From Gymnothorax reevesii (lineage: Eukaryota > Chordata > Actinopteri > Anguilliformes > Muraenidae): a DNA stretch of 64,000 nucleotides. The stretch covers positions 123,343,447 through 123,407,446 of the forward strand of contig CM056573.1 of assembly GCA_029721435.1 (NCBI GenBank), read 5' to 3'. Positions within the stretch are counted from its first letter, which is position 1. Every line of letters begins with the position of its first letter. A program made the translations under genes and the position numbers. Below are positions 1 to 9,795 of this stretch, in pieces. The notes under the pieces were generated by a model. The model saw nothing but the letters and a program-made list of their open reading frames with translations. It had not been told where the DNA came from and searched no databases.

Positions 1-79
1 AGTAATTTATTGAAAATCTAACATTTCAAATTGTAAAATTGATTTTTTTTAATTGAATACATATATATTGACAACAGCA

Positions 80-2230
80 ATGGATGATTTCTTGGCATCA
101 CCAACCGTAGGGGTTTTGAAGTCTTTTAAAAAGACAGAACTACTAGAAATTTGCAGACATTTAGAGCTGACAGAGGTGAAACCAGCCATGCGAAAAGCAA
201 GACTGGCTCGAGAGATAGTTGAATATTACATTGATGAAAATGTGTTTGCACCCGGAGATCTGGAACAGTTTCCAGTGGAAAATCCAAATATAGAAATGGA
301 ACTTAAATTAAAAATGCTAGAGATTGAAAGGGAGGAAAGAGAAAAAGAAAGGGAGGAAAAAGAAAAGCAAAGAGAATTTGAGAGGGAAGAAAGAGAGAAA
401 GAAAGGGAAGAAAAAGAAAAACAAAGGCAGTTTGAGTTAGAAAAATTAGCAAGAGAAGAGAAAATAGAAAGGGAGGAAAAAGAAAAACAAAGAGAATTTG
501 AGTTAGAAAAATTTGCAAGACAGAGAGATTTTGAATTAGAGAAATTCGATAGAGAAGAAAGACTCCAAATGGAGCAACTAAAAATTAAAATTGAAACTAA
601 AAATAAATTTTGTGCCAGTCAGGAGGTAAAACTGGTGCCTCCATTTTCGGAAAAGGATGTTGACCACTATTTCCAGTGTTTTGAAAAGGTAGCAGAGTTG
701 CCAGTGGCCAAAGGAACACTGGCCTCTGATGTTGCAAACTGTCCTCAAGGATAAAGCTCAACAAGCCTATTCGGCTTTGTCAGCAGATGATTCCTCTGAT
801 TATGAGGTTGTCAAAAAGGTTATTTTGAGAGCTTATGAGTTGGTTCCAGAGGCTTACCGACAGAAATTCAGAGGTCTGAAGAAATCTGAAAATCAGACTT
901 ATGTTGAATTTGCTAATGAAAAGCAGGTTTGCTTTGAGCGCTGGTGTACTTCTATGGAGGTCAAGGATGATTTCAACTCACTAAAAGAGATGGTGTTAGT
1001 TGAAGAATTCAAGAACTGTGTTAAAGATGATGTTAAGACCTACCTTAATGAGAAGCAAGCACTGAATTTGCAACCAGTTGCCAAATTTGCAGATGAATAT
1101 GTTCTCACACATAAGTCCAAATTTCAGTCTAGCAGTAATAATAGATGGTCCCAATTTCAGAAAAAGGGTTATGGTGATACCCAAGATTCCTCACCCAAAG
1201 ACAAAGGCAAATCTGGTGATGGTGCTCAGAAATCCAGTAACAGGTCTGATCAAAGTGTGAAAGCTGACAGTGACAAAAGTGGTCTAGTTTGCAGTTATTG
1301 CAAGAAATCTGGTCATGTTACAACTAACTGTTGGTTCCTTAAAGCTAGGAAAGAAAAAGAAAAGGATACTAAACCAAATGCCTTTGTGAAAACAAGGTTA
1401 GAAACCCCTGTAGTAGATAACCAATCTGCTAAATTGCCTGCTTCTTGTGGGGCTAAAAAGCCTAATACAGCTGACTTTGTGAGGGAGGAATTTCTTCCAT
1501 TTGTGTCAGAGGGATTTGTGGCTCTGAATGAGCATACTACTCCTGTCCCCATATATATCCTAAGGGATACCGGAGCTTCTCAGTCACTTTTGTTGATGGA
1601 CTCCTTGGAGTTACGTGATGAGACCGCTTCAGGGGATTTCATACTTGTACAAGGTATTGAAGGGAGGACTGTATCTGTACCCCTGCGCTCTATATTCTTG
1701 AAGTCAGATTTAGTTACAGGACAGGTAAAGGTGGGACTTATGTCAAGTCTACCTATAAAGGGTGTTTCTCTTTTGCTAGGCAATGACCTGGCTGGGGGCA
1801 AAGTAGTTCCCCCTGTACATCTTACTTCACAGCCGAGCACTGAAGATGGGGATGAGGACCCATCTCTGTATCCTTCTTGCGCAGTGACTCGTGCTATGGC
1901 CAAGAAGCCTAAAGAAGATGTTGTGGTGCCGCCAAGCACATTGAATAGTCAGGACTCAGGTGGTTTGCCTCATGACTCTGATTGGCCTACTATGGTTTCT
2001 CCGTTTGAGGACTTATCAGATACTTTTATCAGTTCTCTATTCAGCCAGCCGGATGGGTCTGGTGATTCTGATGTGTCTGGAGACTTGTCTCTGTCCAGAA
2101 AGCGGTTGATTGAGGAGCAAACTAATGATCCTGAAATTTGTGTACTAAAGAGGAGAGCCCTTCCTGATAAAGAAATAGATGCAGTTCCAGTTGGGTATTA
2201 TCTCAAGGATGGAGTGTTGATGCGGAAGTG
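80..2230 (+). pseudogene. Gag and protease region of the Gmr1-like element (frameshifted)
   Basis: The first ATG is at 80, after an AT-rich leader. The N-terminus (DNA about 110-240) has a SAP-like helix-turn-helix look. It is followed by about 95 residues of K/E/R-rich heptads that should form a long coiled coil (330-590). A frame change near 697-706 moves translation to the frame of 729-2315; a capsid/SCAN-like segment then follows (about 740-1110). One CCHC zinc knuckle (C-x2-C-x4-H-x4-C) lies at 1290-1331. The aspartic protease motif reads R-D-T-G-A-S near 1564-1580. A second frame change near 2230 separates this part from the integrase. Gag packages element RNA and the protease matures the polyprotein; this copy can do neither as one protein. 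Confidence 0.82.
329..590 (+). repeat. Purine-rich internal repeats coding a coiled coil
   Basis: Nearly all A and G on this strand, made of imperfect units of about 36 bases that translate as E-R-E-E-K-E-K-Q-R-E-F-E. The units differ in length and order, as expected for slippage inside a coding coiled coil of gag. Confidence 0.7.
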
Positions 2231-3610
2231 GCACCTCCTGATATCCCTGCCAATGCAGATTGGGCAGTGGTCAGGCAAATTGTTGTTCCGAAGGTCTACA
2301 GGAATGAGATCTTAACAATGGCTCATAGTCTACCTTTAGGAGGTCATCTTGGGGTTAACAAGACTGTTGATAAGATCATGAAACACTTCTTTTGGCCTGG
2401 GCTTCGGAAAGACGTTTCCAACTTTTGCAAAACCTGTCACACTTGTCAGGTAGTTGGAAAACACCAGTTAGACCCACCTGTAGCTCCATTGCAGCCTATC
2501 CCAGCATTTGGAGAGCCATTCTCAAAGGTCATTGTTGATTGTGTTGGTCCATTACCCAAGACTAGATCTGGAAATCAGTACTTGTTGACAATCATGTGTG
2601 CATCTACCAGATTCCCCGAAGCTATACCTCTACGTAACATCAAGGCAACTGCAATCTCGAAGGCTTTGATAAAGTTCTTCATGTTGTTTGGCCTTCCCAG
2701 GGAAATTCAGTCAGACCAGGGTAGCAGTTTCACTTCAGGATTGTTTCAGCAGGTTGTGTATGAACTAGGTGCAAAGCAGATTCTTTCTAGTGCCTATCAT
2801 CCAGAAAGTCAGGGTGCCTTAGAGCGGTTTCATTCCACTCTCAAGACAATGATGAGGACTTATTGTTATGACCATGAGAAAGACTGGGATGAAGGGGTTC
2901 ATTTGCTGTTGTTTGCAGCTAGAGAAGCAGTGCAGGAGTCTACTGGATTCAGTCCATTTGAGCTAGTGTTTGGTCATGAAGTGAGAGGACCTTTGCTATT
3001 ATTGAGTGAACAATGGCAAGAGAAAGAGCCGCATATCAGTCTGTTAGACTATGTTAGCAAGTTCAAGGAAAGATTGCGTGCAGCTTGTGACCTTGCCAAA
3101 GAGAACTTGAAATCAAGTCAGGGAAAAATGAAAACTTGGTATGATAATAAGGCTAGAAGCCGTGAGTTTAAACCAGGAGAAAAGGTCCTTGTGTTGTTTC
3201 TCTTGCAGTCCAATCCATTGCAGGCTAGATTTCATGGTCCTTATGAAATTCTGACAAAACTCAATGATCTCAATTACATTGTGAAGACTCCAGATAGGAG
3301 AAAACCAAAACAATTGTGTCATATTAACATGCTAAAGCCTTATCATGACAGAAATGCTAGGGTTGCAGCTGTCACTTCAGATTCTCCAATGGTCGAAACG
3401 TGTGAAGATGAGGGGGAGTTTCAAGATGATGAACCAAGAATTAAAGCTGAAGTTCTTTCATGTAAATTGTCAAACACTGAAGTGTTGCAAAATCTTGATG
3501 TAAAACTCCAGCACTTAGAACCCTCACAGAGAGATCAGTTTGAAAGGTTGATCAAGAAATATGAGGATTTGTTTCCTGATGTTCCAAAGAGAGTTACTAT
3601 AGCCTCTCAT
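2228..3610 (+). pseudogene. Integrase of the Gmr1-like element, upstream of RT
   Basis: The zinc-binding H-x-H-C-C segment starts at 2344 and ends with C-K-T-C-H-T-C near 2448. The catalytic triad is visible: Asp codon at 2537, Asp at 2714 (motif SDQGSSF) and Glu at 2822, giving D-x58-D-x35-E spacing as in active retroviral-type integrases. A GPY/F module follows near 3230 (FHGPYEIL) and ends with HINMLKPY near 3340. The frame 2228-3925 runs on into RT without a break. Integrase inserts element cDNA into the chromosome. The core itself looks uninterrupted; the damage lies on either side. Confidence 0.85.
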
Positions 3611-4884
3611 GATGTAGATGTTGGTGATGCCAAACCAATAAAACAGCATCCATACCAGATGAATCCTGAAAAGAGAAAGATTGCTGAGAAAGAGGTTGAG
3701 TACATGTTAAAACATGATATTATTAGACCCTCCAACTCCGATTGGAGTTCACCCTGTGTGCTAGTTCCAAAACCTGATGGAAGTACTAGATTCTGTACAG
3801 ATTATCGCAAAGTCAATGCTGTAACTAGAACTGATGTGTTTCCAATACCTAGGATTGATGATTGTATTGATAGTGTAGGGCAAGCAAAGTTTCTGACCAA
3901 GATTGATTTATTGAAGGGTTATTAGTGTGTGCCTTTAACTGAGAGGGCCAAGAGCATCTCTGCTTTTGCCACACCATCTGGATTGTACCAGTATGAAGTC
4001 CTACCCTTTGGCATGAAAAATGCCCCAGCCACGTTCCAAAGGATGATACAGTCTACAATCGCCGGATTGCCACACACGGGTGCGTACATCGATGACCTGA
4101 TCACATGGAGTGACTCCTGGGAAGAACATCTAAAAGATGTAGAGACGTTGTTCCAGCGCCTGACCCAGGCTAACCTGACTGTTAACCTGAGCAAGAGTGA
4201 CTTTGGTTGTGCTACTGTCACCTATCTTGGCTACGTCATAGGCCAGGGTAAGGTGGCACCCATAAAGTCCAAGCCATCATGGACTTTCCAGTTCCTGACA
4301 ACAAAAAAGCTTTGCGCCGCTTCCTTGGAATGATCGGGTACTACCGCAAGTTCTGCAAGAACTTTGCTGAGATTGCTCTCAGTCTAACTAACCAACTGAA
4401 GAAAGGCGTAAAGTTCACCTGGGATGATGCATGCCAGAGAGCCTTCGATCGCCTGAAGTCTCTGCTGTGTCACTTCCCCGTGCTCAAATCTCCGGACTTC
4501 AACAAACCGTTCTCCATCGCGGTCGATGCTCGCGACCAAGCTTGTGGATCTGTGCTCCTACAGAGAAGTGACTCTGATGACATTGAGCATCCCGTGGCAT
4601 ACTTCTCCAGGAAGTTCAATCGCCACCAAAGGAACTATTCCACAATAGAGAAGAAACTGTTGGCTCTGGTCCTTTCTTTACAACACTTTGAGGTTTATGT
4701 TTGTACAGGACAAAAGCCAATGATTGTGTACACTGACCACAATCCGTTAATGTTTTTGAGTAAGATGAAAAACAAGAATCGGAGATTGTTGAATTGGAGT
4801 TTGATTTTACAGGAGTTTGACTTGGAAATTAAGCATGTGAAGGGTACAGACAATGTAATTGCTGATTGCTTATCCCGTGTTTGA
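3611..4884 (+). pseudogene. Reverse transcriptase-RNase H of the Gmr1-like element (broken)
   Basis: RT begins with a connector and H-D-I-I-R-P-S (about 3712) and V-P-K-P-D-G-S-T-R-F-C-T-D-Y-R (3766-3810). An in-frame TAG at 3923-3925 interrupts the block after L-L-K-G-Y. The catalytic motif Y-I-D-D is at 4085-4096, so the active-site residues survive. A frame change near 4270-4283 moves to the frame of 4279-4884, which holds the RT thumb/connection (FLGMIGYYRKF) and RNase H: V-D-A-R-D near 4521, E-K-K-L-L-A-L near 4647, Y-T-D-H-N-P near 4729 and the terminal I-A-D-C-L-S-R. No chromodomain follows, unlike the other gypsy copies in this window. Confidence 0.87.
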
Positions 4885-5007
4885 ATGTGTATATATATAT
4901 CATGTGTTTGAATATTGTATGATATGTATATATAGACAAGTGTTCACTTAACCATTTTGTATTGAAAAGAAAAATTTTGCCTTCATGAGTCAAAATTTTT
5001 CCCTTTT

Positions 5008-5017
5008 GGAATGGAGG
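5008..5017 (+). promoter_or_regulatory. Polypurine tract next to 3' LTR
   Basis: GGAATGGAGG directly precedes the TG that opens the LTR at 5018. This is where plus-strand DNA priming is expected. Called from position and purine content only. Confidence 0.55.
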
Positions 5018-5488
5018 TGTAATGTGAATATAGGCCACTAGATGGCAGTATTTACCTTTTTTTGTAAAGCTCAGACTGGAGTCATGTTTAGACATGTCCT
5101 GGACATGTCTGGGGCAAGTCTCAGAAAATTTAAAAAAAGAGGTCTAAATGTGGGTGGGGTCTGCAAAAGAGTATATAAGGAAAAGAATTGAGACAGTAAA
5201 GTGGTAGGAGAAATTGCAAGAAGATGACCAGACCTGCCATTCTGTTCAAGATCTGTGACGTTTCTTTTGTGGATTTCTTTGCCTGTGTTTGAGCATTTTC
5301 ATCATCCAGGACATCACCAAGCCCCCCCCCCACGTAAAGGGATTGTAAATATTTATGTTTTGTACATAATTCAATCTTGGTCTTTAGGTTAGTTAGTTGT
5401 TATTGTCTTTCATAATTAAATGTGTTTGAGTTTTTAAAACTGTGTCTGTCATCCCTTGCTGTTGCTGTTGTGTTGCAATGTAATAACA
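5018..5488 (+). repeat. 3' LTR of the Gmr1-like element
   Basis: Starts TGTAATG after the polypurine tract and most likely ends in ATAACA at 5488 (471 bp). It holds a TATA box (5172-5180) and an AT-rich polyadenylation-like region near 5412-5422. No second copy is in the window, so the ends are set by TG/CA and the flanking tract, not by alignment. Confidence 0.6.
5172..5180 (+). promoter_or_regulatory. TATA box of the Gmr1-like LTR
   Basis: TATATAAGG about 155 bp into the LTR, the usual place for an RNA polymerase II start at the U3/R border. Confidence 0.45.
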
Positions 5489-5510
5489 AATTGGGGCCAT
5501 AACAGGTATG
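5489..5510 (+). other. Primer-site-like sequence after the LTR
   Basis: TTGGGGCCATAACAGG follows the LTR end. A TGG-beginning stretch right after an LTR is the layout of a primer-binding site, which belongs after a 5' LTR, not a 3' LTR. It may be a remnant of a second, tandem copy, or the LTR may end at 5504 instead. Not matched to any tRNA here. Confidence 0.2.
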
Positions 5511-6028
5511 TATAATTTTTTGTCTTTTGTGCAGAGTGCAGTTGCATGGAGGACAGGAAGTTGAGGACTGGACTCAAGTGCGAGGCTTTGGTTGTATTTA
5601 ATAACCAATGGCAGTAGGCACAAATGTAGAAATACAAGACAACAAGGGACAGAGGTTCCCAAATACCAGCTCTATGAGTGCAACAAAGTCTGGGCTACGC
5701 TACAGTAACACTGTAATTCACATAGGAACAAACTGGAAACGAGGCTCCCTAAATATAAACATGCTGGTAAAACAATAAACAGCACAGTTTCAAGGTTTTA
5801 GTTTAAGTTCGCAAATGTGGGGAATAAGCCTTACAAGACTGAGATGTCAAACAGGCATGAGATTACACAGACTTCACAAAGAGACAGAGGGAAGCTCATT
5901 CTTAAATACACACTGCTACCACTCAGTGGAAAAGAGAGACAGGTGTTGATGATATATGGATAATGACTGAAGTGCGATACGGGGTTTAGTAGACTGGTGA
6001 GCTGGACGGCTGGAGGCGGGGCCTTACA
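5509..6028 (-). repeat. Solo LTR (minus orientation), family unknown
   Basis: Read on the minus strand it starts TGTAAGGCCCCGCC, has a TATTTAAG promoter-like box near 5905, an AT-rich polyadenylation region near 5600 and ends near ...TTATACA. GTATG occurs directly before 5511 and directly after 6028, which fits a 5-bp target duplication if the outermost bases of one end have changed. No internal coding part is present, so it is a solo LTR. It lies directly behind the Gmr1 LTR. Confidence 0.5.
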
Positions 6029-6240
6029 GTATGTTTGTTAAGACTGAGAAAATGACTAGTTCAGATTTGGCGCCAGGACTCAGTGTTTTAACAACCATGC
6101 ATGATTTTATCGTAATAATGTGCCCGCTTAATGGATGCTGAAAAATCCATACTTAGCTAGTGTCCAGTACTCGGTGCTGGCTAGCAAGCACAGGGAACAT
6201 GCTAATTTATCCATAGAACACAAGAACGATGTGTGACTTA

Positions 6241-6782
6241 CACTTCCTGACAAAAGTATTAGGACGTCACTATTTATGTGTGTGATTTTCTTACAGTGCA
6301 GTTGAAAATGGTGAATGTATCATATTTGGAAATAGTTGTTTTTTCAAATAAAAATACAGACCCCATTTTGGATACACCAAACTGAATTATTCTAAGTCTT
6401 GACCCTCCTTTTATAGAGAATCAAAATCACCCCATGTGCCACACCTGATCATATTGATTGAACTAATAGCAGCCGTGGTCTTCCATTATAACAAAGACAC
6501 AATTCCAAACTTGTTAATTTGAAGATTACCATCTTGCAAGCACTATTTATTATAATATCTCTTATTTATTACAGACCCAAAGTGAGAGTTTTTTATGCAG
6601 AGAAAAAATATGCCAATTTGTATATCTGTAGCATCCCCAAATGTTCAAATAATGTTCTGTGATGTTTACATGTACATTTTAGGACACCATTAAATTCCTA
6701 CAATGCTCACATGTGTAATATAGCACGTACATCAAAGGTTGAGTGAGAATGAGGATCGTCCTAATACTTTTGTCAGGTAGTG
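6241..6782. mobile_element. Mariner/Tc1-type MITE, 542 bp
   Basis: The two ends are 26-bp inverted repeats differing at one base (left CACTTCCTGACAAAAGTATT..., right complement CACTACCTGACAAAAGTATT...). TA flanks both sides (6239-6240 and 6783-6784), the target duplication of Tc1/mariner elements. The interior has no transposase reading frame, so the copy is non-autonomous and would need a transposase from a related full-length element. Confidence 0.88.
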
Positions 6783-6784
6783 TA

Positions 6785-7108
6785 TATGTGATGGAACCTG
6801 AGAAAACCCGTCGGATGTCACACTGGCACTTTTCCAGGAAAGAGCGAAAATAGGTTGAAAGTCAATATTTTGGTGAAATTGGGTTTTCATGTAATTAATA
6901 CTCTACAACATCTTGTCTATCATCCCTGAAAATATCTCACTGTTTTTCGCTCATTTAATATGTTTACAGAGTAATTTTTATTAATCACTCTGTGTCTGTG
7001 TGATTGTCATTACCTCCTACCTTTGAAATTGTGAGTTGTGGAGGTGCGTGAAAATCACCCATAACTGCTTGTCTACAGAGACTATGAGGACAGTTCACCT
7101 GTCAAAGT
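6785..7108. other. No gene seen
   Basis: AT-rich sequence between the MITE and a palindrome; no reading frame, repeat or RNA gene recognised. Confidence 0.5.
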
Positions 7109-7175
7109 AAACCACATAACACAAAGATGAAGTAATAATACAATAATATTACTTCATCTTCATGTTATTTGGTTT
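7109..7175. repeat. Imperfect inverted repeat (hairpin)
   Basis: Two arms of about 29 bases (core AAGATGAAGTAATA) pair with about three mismatches around a short AT loop. It could be a transposon-derived hairpin; no flanking target duplication was found. Confidence 0.6.
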
Positions 7176-7279
7176 TAATTAATATTATTAATGTGCATTT
7201 TCCCGCCAGTCTTATGTGAGCTACGCATCAAATTTCCTCAGTTGATGATCAGATCTGCGACTGACGAGACGATACAGAG

Positions 7280-7519
7280 ATGGCAGAGCCTCAAGCGAGA
7301 AGGGAGAGCGAACTAGCTGCCCAGTTAAACGAATTAGGATGAATCAACCTCGTCAATTCAGGAGATACTAATGACTTGCATGATGTTATAATGGATTATT
7401 TCACATCCAGTGAAGATGAACGAGATGTTGACTCTGATGATTATAGTGCTGAACAAGAGCAAGAGGAGTCTGATGAAGGTCAGCTGACTACGGTGTCCAC
7501 AGTGCCCCATCCCACCTAG
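7280..7519 (+). pseudogene. Acidic N-terminal coding relic, piggyBac-transposase-like
   Basis: ATG at 7280 opens a frame with a TGA after 20 codons and a TAG at 7517-7519. Past the TGA the product is strongly acidic (YFTSSEDERDVDSDDYS, then runs of E, Q and D). Acidic, low-complexity N-termini of this kind are typical of piggyBac-family transposases, but no catalytic DDD domain follows. The function call is weak; that a short broken coding relic is present is better supported. Confidence 0.25.
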
Positions 7520-8343
7520 TTAGCCTGCTTGGTTTGATCATACAATGTGCAAACAAAGCAGTCAAGTCAGTCATCTTTCGTAAAACAACAAAATGTTATT
7601 CGAAATTTGCTATTGCCTGCGGGCGACATCTCTTTCTGTATTAATCATAGACCGAAATTTCCTGCTATGAATAGCACTCAAGCTAATCTACTCCAGGGTC
7701 TGACTGGGTAAGAAAGTTTCCTGGAAGATCTCGTTCTTTTAGAGTAGTCAAGCAAATTCATCTATCACAAATTATATATTATGTACAGTACATGTATTTT
7801 TTCAGACCAGACAGAATGTTTTGGTGGCACCTTGTTGAATGACATGATTACTGTTGGTGATGATTAGCTTAGTGTATTAGAATTAATATGCTGCATTGTA
7901 TTAGTATTTCATTTTTATTGCAGTTTTGAATACCTGGGGCTATTGCATGAAATTACTGTTTATCTCAATATTTTGATGTGTCTTTTGAAGAAAAGGCCTT
8001 TGTCTTGGCAAAAGTTTAAATTTTGTAAAGGGATGTATCGGAAAGTTGTGGTTTGTGTCTATATGAGATATTTAATATACATTATAATTTATGATATATT
8101 TAATGTAAAGTACATAATTGTTTTAGACATAGTGTGTAATAAATTGCTTGTTGCTCGCCTTATATGCACATGTGAAATATGCATCATATTAAATTAATAA
8201 CCAACATTGTATAATAGTAATATCAAAGGAAACAATTACTGTACATAGGACTGGTACATATAGCCTTACTGTTTAATAAGGTAAAACTGTATAATAGCTT
8301 AACAATATTTTTATTATTATAAAATTGATCTTATGGTGCGTAT
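7520..8343. other. AT-rich spacer, no gene seen
   Basis: No convincing coding frame, terminal repeat or RNA gene. It ends at the pre-insertion site of the young gypsy element. Confidence 0.5.
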
Positions 8344-8348
8344 GTTTT

Positions 8349-9327
8349 TGATATGGAATCAGTGACACCAGATGCGGGAAAAGGGAATGAGGATTTATTT
8401 AAACCAAAACAAAACAGGCACGAGGGCCAACAAAAAACTTGGCCCAAAGGGTTGCAAAAAACAAACTAAGGTAAGCTACACAGAGCTATAAACAATAAAT
8501 GCAAAAGGCAAAAAACAAAAGGCACTGGAAACTCCAGGCGAGATACTCAAGAAAAATAAATAACAATACACAAGACGAGAGGCTAGGACAAATACTAGGG
8601 AACTTGACAAGAACTTGGCTAAACGAGACGCGACTAGAAACAAACTTGAGACACTGTCTGCCAGCCAACTTCCACCGCAACCAGATAAAGGCTTGGTAAT
8701 CATGACACAAGGGGTAACACCTGGAGAGAGAGAAACAAGAGGCATGGCAAGATCAAGACATGGACAGAGATTGGATGACATGACCTGCTCATTAAGAGAA
8801 TGAGCGTGCTCAGCTTAAGTACCAATTAAGTATGCAGCCTGGAAGCAAGCATGAATGTTCAGAACAGAAAAGCACAGCAAGATCTTGAAATAGTAAAGCA
8901 GGAATCATGACAATAAACTCCGTCTAAATTAGTAGTATTAGTAATGTGCCTATCTAAGAAAAACACCACCCAGTGAATGTTAGTAAACGTTAGTAACTTA
9001 AAAACAGTAAATTGCCAATTAAGCTTAGAGAGCCCCGAATCCAGCACAGCACAGAAGGAAGGGGAAATACCAAAGCCAACCATAGCTCAGAAATGTGCAA
9101 CAACGAAGGCACGGGGCGGAACGCAGACAAGCGGTGGAGTGGCATGGCAGACCTGGCAAGAACAAAAACATGGAAAAGTAAAAACATGGACATGGAAACA
9201 TGAAATGCAAAAACTGTGACATGAACTATGAACTATGAAACTATGAACTATGAAATCTAGAACATGAAACTGTTAAAACCATGAATAATACTGTTCTGGC
9301 CAAAGGCCAGAACCCTGGAACACAACA
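8349..9327 (-). repeat. 3' LTR of the young gypsy element
   Basis: 979 bp, matching 12843-13838. On the minus strand it starts TGTTGTGTTCC and ends CATATCA. An AATAAA polyadenylation signal (minus strand, about 8394-8400) lies close to its 3' end, and a TACTTAAG box near 8815-8830 could be the promoter. Confidence 0.93.
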
Positions 9328-9342
9328 GTACCCCCCCCTTAC
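9328..9342 (-). promoter_or_regulatory. Polypurine tract of the young gypsy element
   Basis: On the minus strand this reads GTAAGGGGGGGGTAC directly before the TG of the 3' LTR, the priming site for plus-strand synthesis. Confidence 0.75.
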
Positions 9343-9540
9343 AAAAGCGGCACCTGACGCTGACAAAAAACACCAATAACTAAAATACAAGAAGCCGCAC
9401 AAAACTAAATACGAATCCACAAGACTAATAACCAAGTAAATACTAAGGACAAAAACTCTGACACAACACACCTAACCAAGAAACAGTACAACAAGAAACA
9501 TTAAACATAAACAAGATTACTTATTTCTCCAGCACGCTGG

Positions 9541-9795
9541 GGCTAAGGCTTAGGCTATGGCAATGGGGTGAAGGTAACGGCTATGGCTAGAGGCTATGGT
9601 AATGGGCTATGGGCTATGGGCTTGGGGCTGTGGCTATGGCTTGGAACTATGGCTTGGAACTATGGCTTGGAACTATGGCTATGGCTTGGCTTGGCTTGAG
9701 ACTATGGCTATGGGCTATGGGCTATGGGGTTGGGGCTGTGGCTATGGCTTGGCTTGGCTTGGCTATGGCTATGGCTTGGGGTGTGACTGGTGGTA
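9541..9795. repeat. GGCTATG/GGCTTGG minisatellite
   Basis: Short units GGCTATGG, GGCTTGG and GAACTATGG are repeated many times. A higher-order copy of GGGGCTGTGGCTATGGCTTGG recurs 108 bp apart (9624 and 9732). It lies inside the element, between the end of pol and the polypurine tract, and overlaps the last codons of pol. Confidence 0.9.

Larger units (their letters stand above)
1..5488 (+). mobile_element. Gmr1-like Ty3/gypsy LTR retrotransposon, 5' end outside window
   Basis: The domains read in order gag, CCHC knuckle, protease, integrase, reverse transcriptase, RNase H, then a 3' LTR. Integrase before reverse transcriptase is the Ty1/copia order, but the RT and RNase H sequences are of Ty3/gypsy type. 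That combination defines the Gmr1 group of deuterostome elements. The 5' LTR and primer site lie left of position 1; the window opens in an AT-rich leader. The copy is dead: three frameshifts (near 700, 2230 and 4275) and one in-frame TAG (3923-3925). What is seen: domain motifs and their order. What is inferred: family membership. Confidence 0.88.

Noticed and set aside
303..518. Leu/Phe-rich frame on the minus strand
   Set aside because: It is the complement of the purine-rich gag coiled-coil codons, not a membrane protein.
5489..5510. Firm tRNA primer-binding site
   Set aside because: It could not be matched to a tRNA 3' end, so it is kept only as a low-confidence feature.
8476..9222. Several open frames repeated at 12980-13733
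   Set aside because: They occur in both LTRs because the LTRs match; no coding domain, and they are best explained as LTR sequence.
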